Assembly (NCBI GenBank): GCA_943354505.1
Contig: CALRCE010000004.1
Span: forward strand, 1 to 61,332
DNA: 61,332 nt
Direction: 5' to 3'
DNA from: Candidatus Peribacteria bacterium
GTDB taxonomy: Bacteria; Patescibacteriota; Gracilibacteria; UBA1369; 2-02-FULL-48-14
Shown here: positions 25,137 through 33,598 of the stretch, in pieces
Layout: every line of letters starts with the position of its first letter
How positions within the stretch are numbered: the stretch's first letter is position 1
Translations under genes and position numbers: made by a program
Notes under the pieces: generated by a model
What the model saw: the letters and a program-made list of their open reading frames with translations, nothing else
Databases searched by the model: none
Told to the model about the DNA's origin: nothing

Positions 25137-26174
25137 AAAGTAGTTCTTTGCTGCGAATTCAAACTCTTCTAGAAACAGTTTTTTAAGGGGTTCCAATTGA
25201 TTGGTTTCGTAAAATACAATGACGGATTTTTTATACTCAGAAATGTCCACACTCCTGAACGAAAGTGGACAAAATCCGTTGGCAAGTAAAATCGCATTGG
25301 CTGTTAAGCGAGAAGTTCTTTTGTTTCCATCTTCAAAAGGCTGAATATAGGCGAGCATGGCAAAGGCGACGAAGGCTACTTCTATTGGATGGGAGAGTTT
25401 TTTAAGTTTTTCAAGAAGAAAGTTTACCGCGTCCAGTATCTCGTGTTCGTTGTCCAAAGGCTTGTAGTTGGTGCCGAGAATAAAAACCGCTCTCTTTCGG
25501 ATTCCCGTTGCGACGCCCAGGTCTTGCACAAGGAGATGATGCAGTTCTCTGAGCTTCATTAGACTCAAGTTTTTAAATTCTTCGGGTGCTTCTTGAATGT
25601 ATTCGAAGGCGGCTTTATGGTTCAGCAACATTTGAGCTTCTTCGGGCGTGTGGTTTTTGCTCTCGATTTTTTCTTTCAAAAGAAGCTCCGTGTCGAGCAA
25701 ACTGTAAGTGTTCCCTTCTATTTTTGAAGACTTCCAGGCCAGTTCGATCATGATCCGTTCGAATTCCTTTTTTTTGAGGGCGGGTGAGTAAGAATTTTGA
25801 GCTTTTTGAAAATTTTTACTCAGGGCTTCACAGTGTTCGAGCTCCTCAAGAGAGAATAGGTTTTTAAGTTGATCAAAAATCTCGAAATTGAAAACGGGGC
25901 CTGCTGGTGCTCTTTTATCCATCTCTTTCCTGAAGTAAGAGCTGAGCGAAATGGGCTTCAACAGTTGATTTTGAAGTTTTGCAAAGTAGATCGTCGAGGG
26001 CCCTTTCCCCTTTTTCTCTATGAGTTTGAGCTCTAATAGCTCATTTAAATCACGAATGATGGTCAGTCGAGAAAATTCACTAAAAGATTTGAGCAGATCA
26101 CCCGTTTGAACCCCTTCAGATGACCTTATGAGATGGAGTATTTTCTCTTGTCGTTTTGTGAGTTTTGGAGCCAT
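25131..26174 (-). CDS. Fic-domain protein with winged HTH; catalytic His replaced by Gln
   Basis: 347 residues. Residues 1-65 form a DeoR-like winged helix (LTKRQEKILHLIRSSEGVQT ... LTIIRDLNELLELKLIEKKG). A helical Fic_N-type linker carries the inhibitory motif SSKIEGN at 149-155 (S/TxxxEG/N, Glu153). The Fic core motif reads QPFEDGNKRTSRL at 278-290: the phosphate-binding anchor is kept, but the catalytic His is Gln278. AMP transfer by the normal mechanism is therefore doubtful. Fused HTH and the repeats at its own promoter suggest a self-regulating DNA-binding protein that uses the Fic pocket as a nucleotide sensor. That role is inference. Confidence 0.88.
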   Translation of the reverse strand: MAPKLTKRQEKILHLIRSSEGVQTGDLLKSFSEFSRLTIIRDLNELLELKLIEKKGKGPSTIYFAKLQNQLLKPISLSSYFRKEMDKRAPAGPVFNFEIFDQLKNLFSLEELEHCEALSKNFQKAQNSYSPALKKKEFERIMIELAWKSSKIEGNTYSLLDTELLLKEKIESKNHTPEEAQMLLNHKAAFEYIQEAPEEFKNLSLMKLRELHHLLVQDLGVATGIRKRAVFILGTNYKPLDNEHEILDAVNFLLEKLKKLSHPIEVAFVAFAMLAYIQPFEDGNKRTSRLTANAILLANGFCPLSFRSVDISEYKKSVIVFYETNQLEPLKKLFLEEFEFAAKNYFL

Positions 26175-26243
26175 TTATTGTAACAAAAATAACGCCTTTA
26201 TTGTAACAAAATGATACAATAAAGCAAGCAGAATGATACAATT
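26174..26243. promoter_or_regulatory. Operator-like repeat cluster before the fic gene
   Basis: TTTATTGTAACAAAA occurs at 26174-26188 and again at 26197-26211, 23 bp apart. TTTATTGTA (26197-26205) and TACAATAAA (26215-26223) are exact inverted arms. TGATACAAT occurs at 26212-26220 and 26234-26242, 22 bp apart. The about two-turn spacing fits side-by-side binding of a dimer. TACAAT boxes inside the repeats could be -10 elements on the minus strand, the nearest one 4 nt from the ATG. Confidence 0.7.
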
Positions 26244-26256
26244 CCTATCCTCAAAG

Positions 26257-27072
26257 TCACGCCGCGATGACTTTGGATTCGTGGGTGAGTTTGGTCATCA
26301 GGTCCACGGGGCCTTCTTTGCCCGTGATGAGTTTGAACATGGTGAAGACTTGGTTTAGGAACCAAATCTCGCCGGAAATCACGTGGGGCACTTGGGCCGC
26401 CTTGGCTTCTTCTAAAAATAGGCTGGTGCGACCGTAAACCGCATCCATCGCCACCATGACGTGCTTCCAGAGTGGAAAGGGCACCAGGGTGCTTTGGCGG
26501 GCTGCGTTGCTGGAGGCGGTGGCGTTGATGATGAGATCGGGGAACTTTTCCCAACGGCGCAGGTCTTCCACCCACTCGATGTTCATTTTTTCAGCAAAAT
26601 CTTTGGCGCGTTCCGGGGTGCGGTTCCAAATGGCGACATGAGCTCCTTCTTTTTTGAGTCCGTAGGCGGCGGCACGAGCGGCGCCCCCGGCTCCCAAGAT
26701 GAGCACCTGCTTTTCTTTTAGGTTGAGCATGGCGGTTTTTAAGGCTCCCAAGGCTCCCAACCAATCGGTGTTGTGGCCCACGAGTTTGCCTTCTTGGCTT
26801 AAAATCAGGTTCACGGCGTTCACGGCTTTGGCTTCTTCGGTGGATTCGTCCAAGTATTCCAAAGAAGGCGTTTTATAGGGCATGGTGGCCACCACTCCGG
26901 CGAGCTCTCCCTTCTTGAGTTGCGCCATGATGTCTGGCAGCTCTTCTGGTGGGATGTCCGTGGTTTGGAACTCCGCGTCGATGCCGAGTTCTTTGAAGCC
27001 GCCATTGATGACGGGTGTCGTCAAACAGAAGCTCAGCGGATGGCCGATGATCAGGTATTTTTGAGTGCTCAT
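26257..27072 (-). CDS. aroE: Shikimate dehydrogenase-family protein
   Basis: 271 residues from the ATG at 27072, which overlaps the slipin stop as ATGA. AroE reduces 3-dehydroshikimate with NADPH. Visible: the catalytic Lys in ATMPYKT, the Asp in NTDWLGAL, and the cofactor-binding LILGAGGAARAAAYGL followed by WNRTPERA. The substrate-binding Ser-x-Ser near the N-terminus is changed: HPLSFCLTTPVIN instead of HSLSP..HN, so specificity (shikimate, quinate or other) is open. No other shikimate-pathway gene is in the window. Confidence 0.88.
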   Translation of the reverse strand: MSTQKYLIIGHPLSFCLTTPVINGGFKELGIDAEFQTTDIPPEELPDIMAQLKKGELAGVVATMPYKTPSLEYLDESTEEAKAVNAVNLILSQEGKLVGHNTDWLGALGALKTAMLNLKEKQVLILGAGGAARAAAYGLKKEGAHVAIWNRTPERAKDFAEKMNIEWVEDLRRWEKFPDLIINATASSNAARQSTLVPFPLWKHVMVAMDAVYGRTSLFLEEAKAAQVPHVISGEIWFLNQVFTMFKLITGKEGPVDLMTKLTHESKVIAA

Positions 27073-27827
27073 TTCTTCTTGTGGTCGGCCATGAAATCCT
27101 TGAGCCCTTCCACCGCCTTCAAGACTTCGATGGGCAACATCCACACCGTCGTGTTGGATTGATCGGAGGAAATGTCATTGATGGAATCGAGGGTGCGAAG
27201 GTGCAAAGCGCCCGGGGATTGAGAAAGCATTTTGGCAGCTTTGGCGATATTTTCGGCGGCGATGACTTCCCCTTCGGAACGGATGATGGTCGCACGGCGT
27301 TCGCGTTCGGCCTCAGCTTGCTTACCGATGGTGCGCTTCATATCGTCGGGAATCAAAATGTCTTTGAGTTCCACGTTCACCACGGTGACTCCCCATTCCT
27401 GAATGGTGGAATCCACGTTGGTTTTGATGCGTTCGGCTAAGGTTTCACGCTTCGACAAAAGGTCGTCCAAACTCACTTCTCCCACCACGTTTCGCATGGT
27501 GGTTTGTGCCAACTGACTGGTGGCGTAGAAGAAGCTTTCAATGTTGAGAATGGCCTTGCTGGCGTCCGTGACTTTGAAGAACAAAACCGCGGTGACACCG
27601 ACGGAGATGTTGTCTTTAGTGAGACACTCTTGAGTGGGCACTTCCACGGCACGCAGACGCAGATCCACTTTCTTCATGGATTGAATGACAGGGAAAATCA
27701 GTCTCCATCCGGGGTTCACCATTTTTGTGAATTTTCCCAAGGTGAATTTCACTCCTCGTTCGTATTCGTTGACTTGTCGAATGCTCACCAAAACGATGAT
27801 GAAACAGAGGAAGAGGAAGAAAGGCAT
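27069..27827 (-). CDS. Slipin / SPFH-domain (stomatin-like) membrane protein
   Basis: 252 residues. An N-terminal membrane hairpin (FFLFLCFIIVLVSIR) is followed by the SPFH domain: VNEYERGVKFTLGKFTKMVNPG, then VPTQECLTKDNISVGVTAVL, and a C-terminal coiled region KQAEAERERRATIIRSEGE. Slipins oligomerise at the membrane and often partner with NfeD proteases; no nfeD is adjacent. The C-terminal GALHLRTLDSINDISS ... TTVWMLPIE part is typical. Coupled to aroE by a 4-bp overlap, though no functional link is known. Confidence 0.92.
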   Translation of the reverse strand: MPFFLFLCFIIVLVSIRQVNEYERGVKFTLGKFTKMVNPGWRLIFPVIQSMKKVDLRLRAVEVPTQECLTKDNISVGVTAVLFFKVTDASKAILNIESFFYATSQLAQTTMRNVVGEVSLDDLLSKRETLAERIKTNVDSTIQEWGVTVVNVELKDILIPDDMKRTIGKQAEAERERRATIIRSEGEVIAAENIAKAAKMLSQSPGALHLRTLDSINDISSDQSNTTVWMLPIEVLKAVEGLKDFMADHKKK

Positions 27828-27864
27828 AGGCTCTGATTAAGGATATGTCACTGTCGTGACGGCC

Positions 27865-28830
27865 CTATTGTAGCAAGTTTGCCCAGTTTTGCCAGAATAC
27901 TTTTTGCAACTGCGTATAGGGCAGATCGAGGCCCGTGTAGGTCGTGACTCCATCTTCAGGGTTGTCGTCTACGTCGGACTCAAATTCTCCTTCAGAAAAC
28001 ATCCAAATGTAATCTTGATACAGGTCCTTTAAGAAGTCTTGATCCTTGTCTTCGTAACTGGTGACCACATTGTCGGTTGCAAACAGGATGCGATCTTGGA
28101 ATTTGTCGAAGAAATCTTGATAAGCCTCTGTGTTCTCACTGATGGTTTCAAAGCCTTCCGTAGCAAAAGCGGTGCTGCCGAAGCTGGTGTCTATGTAAAG
28201 ATTTGGGAAACGGTCCATCAAATCGGTGAGCCGGTTGAGCGATTTGGAAGAGAGACAGTAGTGAGGGCAGATCACATCCAAGTTGGGGTGCAAAGTCAGC
28301 ACATTTTCCAGTTCTGCTTTGAACTCCCCGGCATTCACTGGCAGCATGAGGAGAGCGCCACTTTCTTCGAGCATCGTGTAGAGATCACCGAGTCTGGAAT
28401 CGTCCAAAGGCAAGATGTGGGAATAGCTGTATCCGTTGTAGAGTTTGACGCCCAGTGCTCCCAAATCCAAACAGTCTTGAGTGGTTTCTGTTCGGCTCAC
28501 ATCTAGAGGATCCACGGTGCAGAAGAACTCGAAAGAGTCTTGTCCCGCGGTTTGTGCCACAATTTGTTCCACCAAAGTGTTGCTGCTTGCCACATCGCTC
28601 AAAGACACTTCCTTTCCGTCGTAGTACAAAAGCCCTTCGGGAATGGCGTGCAAAACGGTGGTTCGGATGTTCAGTGTTTCCATCACATTTTGCAGATTGA
28701 GCACGTCTCCTACCTTTTCAATGGACTCATGAACATTGATGATGGGGGGCAAGGAAGGACTTGCCAAAGTGACTTGCACGAGGAGCAAGAGCAGGGCTGT
28801 GGCCCAAATCAGGGGGTTGTTTTGTGACAT
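27865..28830 (-). CDS. Secreted or anchored amidohydrolase-2-like TIM-barrel protein
   Basis: 321 residues. An N-terminal hydrophobic segment (LIWATALLLLLVQVTLASPS) acts as signal or anchor. The remainder follows the amidohydrolase-2 pattern: INVHESI at the first strand, LGALGVKLYNG, LDVICPHYCLSS, LYIDTSFGS and DRILFATDN. The first metal motif DxHxH is reduced to NVHES, so a full metal site is not assured. Most relatives are cytoplasmic decarboxylases or hydrolases; an exported one is uncommon. Divergent from the YfiH-like gene. Confidence 0.75.
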   Translation of the reverse strand: MSQNNPLIWATALLLLLVQVTLASPSLPPIINVHESIEKVGDVLNLQNVMETLNIRTTVLHAIPEGLLYYDGKEVSLSDVASSNTLVEQIVAQTAGQDSFEFFCTVDPLDVSRTETTQDCLDLGALGVKLYNGYSYSHILPLDDSRLGDLYTMLEESGALLMLPVNAGEFKAELENVLTLHPNLDVICPHYCLSSKSLNRLTDLMDRFPNLYIDTSFGSTAFATEGFETISENTEAYQDFFDKFQDRILFATDNVVTSYEDKDQDFLKDLYQDYIWMFSEGEFESDVDDNPEDGVTTYTGLDLPYTQLQKVFWQNWANLLQ

Positions 28831-28881
28831 AGGGGTGGATTACAAAGGCCAGTATGTCATACTGTGAAAAATTATCAAGCT

Positions 28882-29508
28882 ATGGCTCAGATTCATCCCT
28901 TTGGCTCCTTCCCTCCTGCAATCGTTGCGGGCGTTTTTGACGGGGATGTGCTCACCGAGCTGCCTTTTGAAGTGCAGAAATTGAAGCAAGTGCATGGAAC
29001 GGAGATCGTGGAGGTGAGTGCCGTGGGTGAAGATGTGGAAGGGGACGCGCTTCTCACGAACACACCGGGAGTACGCTTGCTGATCAAAACGGCGGATTGC
29101 ATCCCTTTGGTTTTATGGGACCCCTCGTCGGGCTGGATCGCGGCCGTGCACGCAGGGTGGCGGGGCCTTACGGCAGACCTCGTTCCAAAGACGATTGCGC
29201 GAATGATTGAGAAGGGGGCTCGTACGGCAGATTTACAGATTGGAATTGGTCCTTCGTTGGGGGTGGAGTGTGCGGCATTCAGTGAACCTTCAAAGGAGAT
29301 TCCTGCGCAGTACCACTGGGCGGTGCAGCCGGACCAACACGTGGACTTGTGGGCGATTTTGGAGAGGCAGCTCAGAGAGGCCGGGGTGAACATGGGAAAA
29401 GTGGAGTGGATGAGAACCTGCACGGCGTGCGATCCTCGCTGGTTTTCGTGGCGACGGGATAAGACCTTGGCAAGGCTGGGAACCTTCATTGAAATCCGGG
29501 TTTTGTAA
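28882..29508 (+). CDS. pgeF: YfiH/LACC1 family purine nucleoside phosphorylase-like protein
   Basis: 208 residues from the ATG at 28882; a GTG at 28864 would add six residues. Family motifs: QVHGTEIVEV, KTADCIPLVLWD, AAVHAGWRGL, and CTACDPRWFSWRRD near the end. The metal site His and Cys residues are kept; the family's CYEV is CAAF here. YfiH proteins, once called multicopper polyphenol oxidases, have zinc-dependent purine nucleoside phosphorolysis/deaminase activity and in E. coli edit peptidoglycan precursors carrying L-Ser (PgeF). Either role would fit this wall-building, purine-making cell. Confidence 0.85.
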   Translation: MAQIHPFGSFPPAIVAGVFDGDVLTELPFEVQKLKQVHGTEIVEVSAVGEDVEGDALLTNTPGVRLLIKTADCIPLVLWDPSSGWIAAVHAGWRGLTADLVPKTIARMIEKGARTADLQIGIGPSLGVECAAFSEPSKEIPAQYHWAVQPDQHVDLWAILERQLREAGVNMGKVEWMRTCTACDPRWFSWRRDKTLARLGTFIEIRVL

Positions 29509-29535
29509 GTCCTTCAACTCTGATAGAATGCCGCC

Positions 29536-30462
29536 ATGCAAGCTAAGATTGATTTCGCTGTTGGAGGGCAAGCCGTACTTGAAGGCGTGATGATGCGTTC
29601 CCCGCACCACACCATTGTCAGTGTTCGCGATCCTCAAGGGAAAATCAAAGTTCGTCAGACCCCTTTTAAGAGCTGGACGGAACGTTATCCTTTTTTGAAT
29701 GTGCCCTTGCTGCGAGGCCTGGTTCATTTGTTTGAATCCATGCGCATGGGGTACAGCGCGCTGGACTACTCAAACTCCGTTTTCACCGGTGCGGACGAGG
29801 AGGAAGCTAAAGGAAAGCTCAGCCGGATTTTGTGGGGTGTTTTTAGTGTGGTTTACGCTCTGTTCACCCTGGCGGTGACCTTGCTCCTTTTGAAGGTTTT
29901 GCCCTTGTGGGTGGCGGAACAAGCGGCGGCACTCTGGCCTTTTGTGAAGGCACACTATTTGGTGTTCAACGCCATTGATGGAGTGGTGAAGATTTCTGTC
30001 TTCTTGCTGTACATCTCTTCGATTGCGTTCTTTAAAGACATTCATCGGGTGTTTCAATACCATGGAGCAGAACACAAATCGATTTGGACTTATGAGAAGG
30101 GTCTGGCCCTCACGGTGGAAAATGCTCGCAAACAAACACGCTTTCATCCTCGCTGTGGAACCAGTTTTATTTTTATTGTGATTTTAATGAGTGTGTTTGC
30201 TTACACTTTGATTCCTCCCGCAGAAACCTTCATGGGAATGCTCGGGCAAAGACTTGCTGTGATTCCTTTGGTGGCGGGCGTGAGCTATGAGGCTCTCAAG
30301 TTGAGCGCCAAATTCCAAGGCAAAACGTGGGTGCAGTTTCTGATGGCACCGGGTCTATTTTTGCAGCGCCTAACGACCCGTGAACCGGATGACGCTCAAT
30401 TGGAAGTGGCCCTCCACTCTTTAAAGATTTCGCTCGTGGCCGAGGATTTGCCCGTGCTTTGA
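29536..30462 (+). CDS. DUF1385 (YqhQ-like) membrane protein
   Basis: 308 residues. The conserved start IDFAVGGQAVLEGVMMRSPH is the hallmark of the family. Several membrane helices follow (WGVFSVVYALFTLAVTLLLL; FISVFLLYISSIAFF-like; FIFIVILMSVFAYTL), and YHGAEHKSIWTYE plus ARKQTRFHPRCGTSF are further family signatures with His and Cys that could bind metal. Function unknown; often near prfA or rpmE in other genomes. Followed at 15 bp by the glycosyltransferase fusion gene. Confidence 0.92.
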   Translation: MQAKIDFAVGGQAVLEGVMMRSPHHTIVSVRDPQGKIKVRQTPFKSWTERYPFLNVPLLRGLVHLFESMRMGYSALDYSNSVFTGADEEEAKGKLSRILWGVFSVVYALFTLAVTLLLLKVLPLWVAEQAAALWPFVKAHYLVFNAIDGVVKISVFLLYISSIAFFKDIHRVFQYHGAEHKSIWTYEKGLALTVENARKQTRFHPRCGTSFIFIVILMSVFAYTLIPPAETFMGMLGQRLAVIPLVAGVSYEALKLSAKFQGKTWVQFLMAPGLFLQRLTTREPDDAQLEVALHSLKISLVAEDLPVL

Positions 30463-30477
30463 TTTTAAACTTAGACT

Positions 30478-32439
30478 ATGGAAATTCGTAAAATTGCTCG
30501 TAAAAAACCGCGTGTTGCGATGCTGATCGACACCTGGTTCCCGGTGCACACGGGAGAACAAGTGTATGCGGCGAAACTTTCTGAAGCCTTAGCCAATGAA
30601 TGCGGCTACGAGGTGGATATTTTTACGCGGGCGATCAAGGGCAAACTCAGCTCCGAAGAAAAGTCGGTGGAGCACGCGGAAGCGATTCGTGTGAAACACA
30701 TCGGGTTTGAGAGTCACCCTTGGAACATTGTGATGCAGCTGTGGTACGTGATTCGCGTGTTTTTCTCTTTGGTCTTCGCGGGCAAAAAATATCAACTCTA
30801 CCATGCTCACACGGCCACCACGGCTTTTGCCATGAAGACAGCTTCTTGGTTCACGCAAGTTCCCACCTTGCTCACGGTGCACGCCAATCATGTATTTGAT
30901 GGCACTTGGACTCTACGTAAGATCGTGCATCGCGTGATGTTTTTGGAAACCAAATACAATCAAGAAATCAGCATTGGTGAAGCCTTTTTGAAGGCTCACA
31001 ATGTGAATGAAAACGTGATGGTGGTGCCTTATGGAGTGGACACCGCCCCTTTTGATGCGGTGCAAGTGGAAAAGCATCCTGAACAATTCAATGTGCTGTA
31101 CGTGGGGCGACTGAACTTGGAGAAAGGGCTGGACGTGCTTTTTAAAGCGACGCAAAGAGTGATTGAAGGGAATGGTTTTATTCAATCCCATAAGGATTTT
31201 CAACTTCACTTGGCCGGCACGGGACCCGATCGCGTTTTTCTTGAAGATTTGGCGGAGAAACTGGGGATCAAGAAATACATTCGTTTCCACGGTTTGGTGC
31301 AAGGCGAAGCCTTGATCCAACTGTATAAAGGGGCGGATCTTTTTGTTTTGCCTTCTCGCAATGAGGCCCTCCCCTTTGCGGTGCTTGAGGCGTGTGCGGC
31401 TCGTTTGCCAATCCTGGCCACTCAAGTGGGGGATTTAAAAAAATTGGTTTTAGAAAAACTCAATGGACACTTGGTGGAGCCGGAGGATGTGGATGAGTTG
31501 GCCTTTTACTTGGAACATTTTGCCAGCAATCCTTCTTTGGAACGTTTGGGGCAAGGCAGTTATGATCTTGTGATCCAAGAGTACAGCTGGGATTCCATTT
31601 TGGAGAAGATGCTGCGTATTTACGAGCATGTGATTCAAGAACGAACCTTGAGCAAGATGGCCCAAAAAGAACATTATTTGAATCCTCTCGTTTTGCCTTT
31701 TGCTTTACTCAAGGCGCAGATTTATCGCAAAGAGTCGACTCAAAAAGCTCCTTTTTTGTTTTGCATGACGGTGGACTTGGAGCAAGACTCGCCGAGTGAA
31801 CTCGCTCATGAAAATTCGAGTTTGCTGCCTTTCTTGGAACGCTATTCGGAGTTTTCGGCGCAGTGGCTCATGCCCACGACGTTTTTTGTGCAAGCGAGTT
31901 TGCTCGAAAATTTTGCAGAAGAATTGAAAACGCTGCAAGACAGTGGCCACGAGCTGGGTGTGAAGTTTGGTCAAAATGAGTGGCTCAGTTTGCCTATTAA
32001 AAAGAAAGCACTCCGCCTGGTGCGAGAGACGGCGCAAAAAGTTGAAATGGACCTCCGCTTCTTTAAAGCTCCACTAGAACCTGAGGACGAAGACCTGGAT
32101 TTGGCTCACGAACAAGGCTTTGATCACTTGCCCGTCACTGAAGATCCCGACCCTCTCATCGTGTGGCGTTACGGCCTCCCTTTTGGGAAAGTGATCAAAA
32201 TGAATGTGGAAACTTTGCTTCGCCTCAGTGAAAAAGAATGGCTGGAGGCGTTGCATCGTATTCGTAATTACCAAAAGCAGCATGGCGTGAAACCTTTTAT
32301 TATTTTTGAATGGAAAATTTCGGAGCATGGCGATGGAGAAACGTTCACGGAAGTTTCCAAGAAACTCAGCGCCCTCAAAGAGCGTTTTGGGGTGGAGTTC
32401 GTGACCTTGATCGACTTCTGCAAGTCCTGTAGTCTCTAG
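30478..32439 (+). CDS. Glycosyltransferase family 4 fused to a degenerate polysaccharide-deacetylase-like domain
   Basis: 653 residues. Residues 1-400 are a complete GT4: VAMLIDTWFPVHTGEQVYAA at the start, YHAHTATTAFAMK, VLYVGRLNLEKGLDVLFKA and PSRNEALPFAVLEACAARLP. From about 424 the sequence follows the order of a NodB deacetylase: FLFCMTVDLEQDSP (in place of TFDDG), MPTTFFVQASLL (ATFFV), then GHELGVKFGQNEW where HExxxHTxxH would be. The metal-binding HxxxH is lost, so the second domain is probably inactive or a binding module. It likely acts on a surface polysaccharide. Confidence 0.88.
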   Translation: MEIRKIARKKPRVAMLIDTWFPVHTGEQVYAAKLSEALANECGYEVDIFTRAIKGKLSSEEKSVEHAEAIRVKHIGFESHPWNIVMQLWYVIRVFFSLVFAGKKYQLYHAHTATTAFAMKTASWFTQVPTLLTVHANHVFDGTWTLRKIVHRVMFLETKYNQEISIGEAFLKAHNVNENVMVVPYGVDTAPFDAVQVEKHPEQFNVLYVGRLNLEKGLDVLFKATQRVIEGNGFIQSHKDFQLHLAGTGPDRVFLEDLAEKLGIKKYIRFHGLVQGEALIQLYKGADLFVLPSRNEALPFAVLEACAARLPILATQVGDLKKLVLEKLNGHLVEPEDVDELAFYLEHFASNPSLERLGQGSYDLVIQEYSWDSILEKMLRIYEHVIQERTLSKMAQKEHYLNPLVLPFALLKAQIYRKESTQKAPFLFCMTVDLEQDSPSELAHENSSLLPFLERYSEFSAQWLMPTTFFVQASLLENFAEELKTLQDSGHELGVKFGQNEWLSLPIKKKALRLVRETAQKVEMDLRFFKAPLEPEDEDLDLAHEQGFDHLPVTEDPDPLIVWRYGLPFGKVIKMNVETLLRLSEKEWLEALHRIRNYQKQHGVKPFIIFEWKISEHGDGETFTEVSKKLSALKERFGVEFVTLIDFCKSCSL

Positions 32440-32463
32440 CCTCCGTTAGCCTTTTTTTTCTTT

Positions 32464-33594
32464 ATGTATTTCTTCACTTCTGAATCCGTTACTGAAGGGC
32501 ATCCTGATAAAATTGCCGATCAAATTTCGGATGCGGTTTTGGATGCCATTTTGGCTAAGGATCCCATGGGGCGTGTGGCCTGTGAAACCTTGGTGACAAC
32601 CGGACTTGTTTTGGTGGCGGGAGAGATCACGACTTCGACCTATGTGGACATTCCAAAAATTGCGCGTGGGGTGATTGAAGAAGTGGGTTACAACGATGCG
32701 GCGTATGGATTTGATTCTCAAGCGTGTGCGGTGCTCACGGCCATCGACGAACAGAGTCCCGACATTGCCATGGGAGTGGACACCGGCGGCGCCGGCGATC
32801 AAGGAATGATGTTTGGTTACGCGAGCACTGAGACTCCGGAACTCATGCCTTTGCCGATTGCTTTGGCGCACAAACTCACGGCTAAGCTCGCGGAAGTTCG
32901 CAAGTCTGGAGTACTTCCCTATTTGCGACCCGACGGCAAAAGCCAAGTGACCGTGGAATATGATGACAGTGGAAAACCCAAGCGTGTGCACACGGTGGTT
33001 TTGTCCACGCAGCACGGTCCTGAAGTTTCTCAAGAACAAATCAAAGCGGATGTGATTCGTGAAGTGATTCAACCTGTTTGTGGCACTTATTTGGACGCCG
33101 AAACGGTGTTCCACGTGAACCCCACGGGACGCTTCATCATTGGAGGGCCTCCAGGGGACAGTGGACTGACCGGACGCAAGATCATTGTGGACACCTACGG
33201 CGGCATGGGCCACCACGGAGGAGGCTGCTTCTCCGGCAAAGATCCGAGCAAAGTGGATCGCAGCGGAGCCTACATGGGACGTTACATTGCTAAGAATTTG
33301 GTGGCGGCAAAACTTGCCGAAAAAGTGGAAATTCAAATCGCCTACGCGATTGGGGTGAAGGATCCGGTTTCCATTTATGTGAACAGTTTCGGCACCGGAA
33401 AAGTGCCTGATGCTCGCTTGGCAGAAATCGTGAAAGAAGAATTCGACCTCACCCCGGCCGGCATCATCAAGACTTTGGATTTGCGCCGGCCTATTTATAA
33501 AAAGACGGCGGCTTACGGTCACTTTGGCCGTGAACTCCCTGAATTCTCTTGGGAAAGAATAGACCGCGCTTCTTCCCTTTCTTCTAAACTTTAA
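32464..33594 (+). CDS. metK: S-adenosylmethionine synthetase
   Basis: 376 residues. MetK makes SAM from ATP and methionine. Signatures: [19 protein letters not shown] at the start, [12 protein letters not shown], and the P-loop-like [20 protein letters not shown]. All usual substrate residues appear to be present. It lies 24 bp after the glycosyltransferase gene and 4 bp before ahcY, so SAM production and recycling of its product are coupled. No Shine-Dalgarno; the leader is pyrimidine-rich. Confidence 0.97.
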   Translation: MYFFTSESVTEGHPDKIADQISDAVLDAILAKDPMGRVACETLVTTGLVLVAGEITTSTYVDIPKIARGVIEEVGYNDAAYGFDSQACAVLTAIDEQSPDIAMGVDTGGAGDQGMMFGYASTETPELMPLPIALAHKLTAKLAEVRKSGVLPYLRPDGKSQVTVEYDDSGKPKRVHTVVLSTQHGPEVSQEQIKADVIREVIQPVCGTYLDAETVFHVNPTGRFIIGGPPGDSGLTGRKIIVDTYGGMGHHGGGCFSGKDPSKVDRSGAYMGRYIAKNLVAAKLAEKVEIQIAYAIGVKDPVSIYVNSFGTGKVPDARLAEIVKEEFDLTPAGIIKTLDLRRPIYKKTAAYGHFGRELPEFSWERIDRASSLSSKL

Positions 33595-33598
33595 ATTC

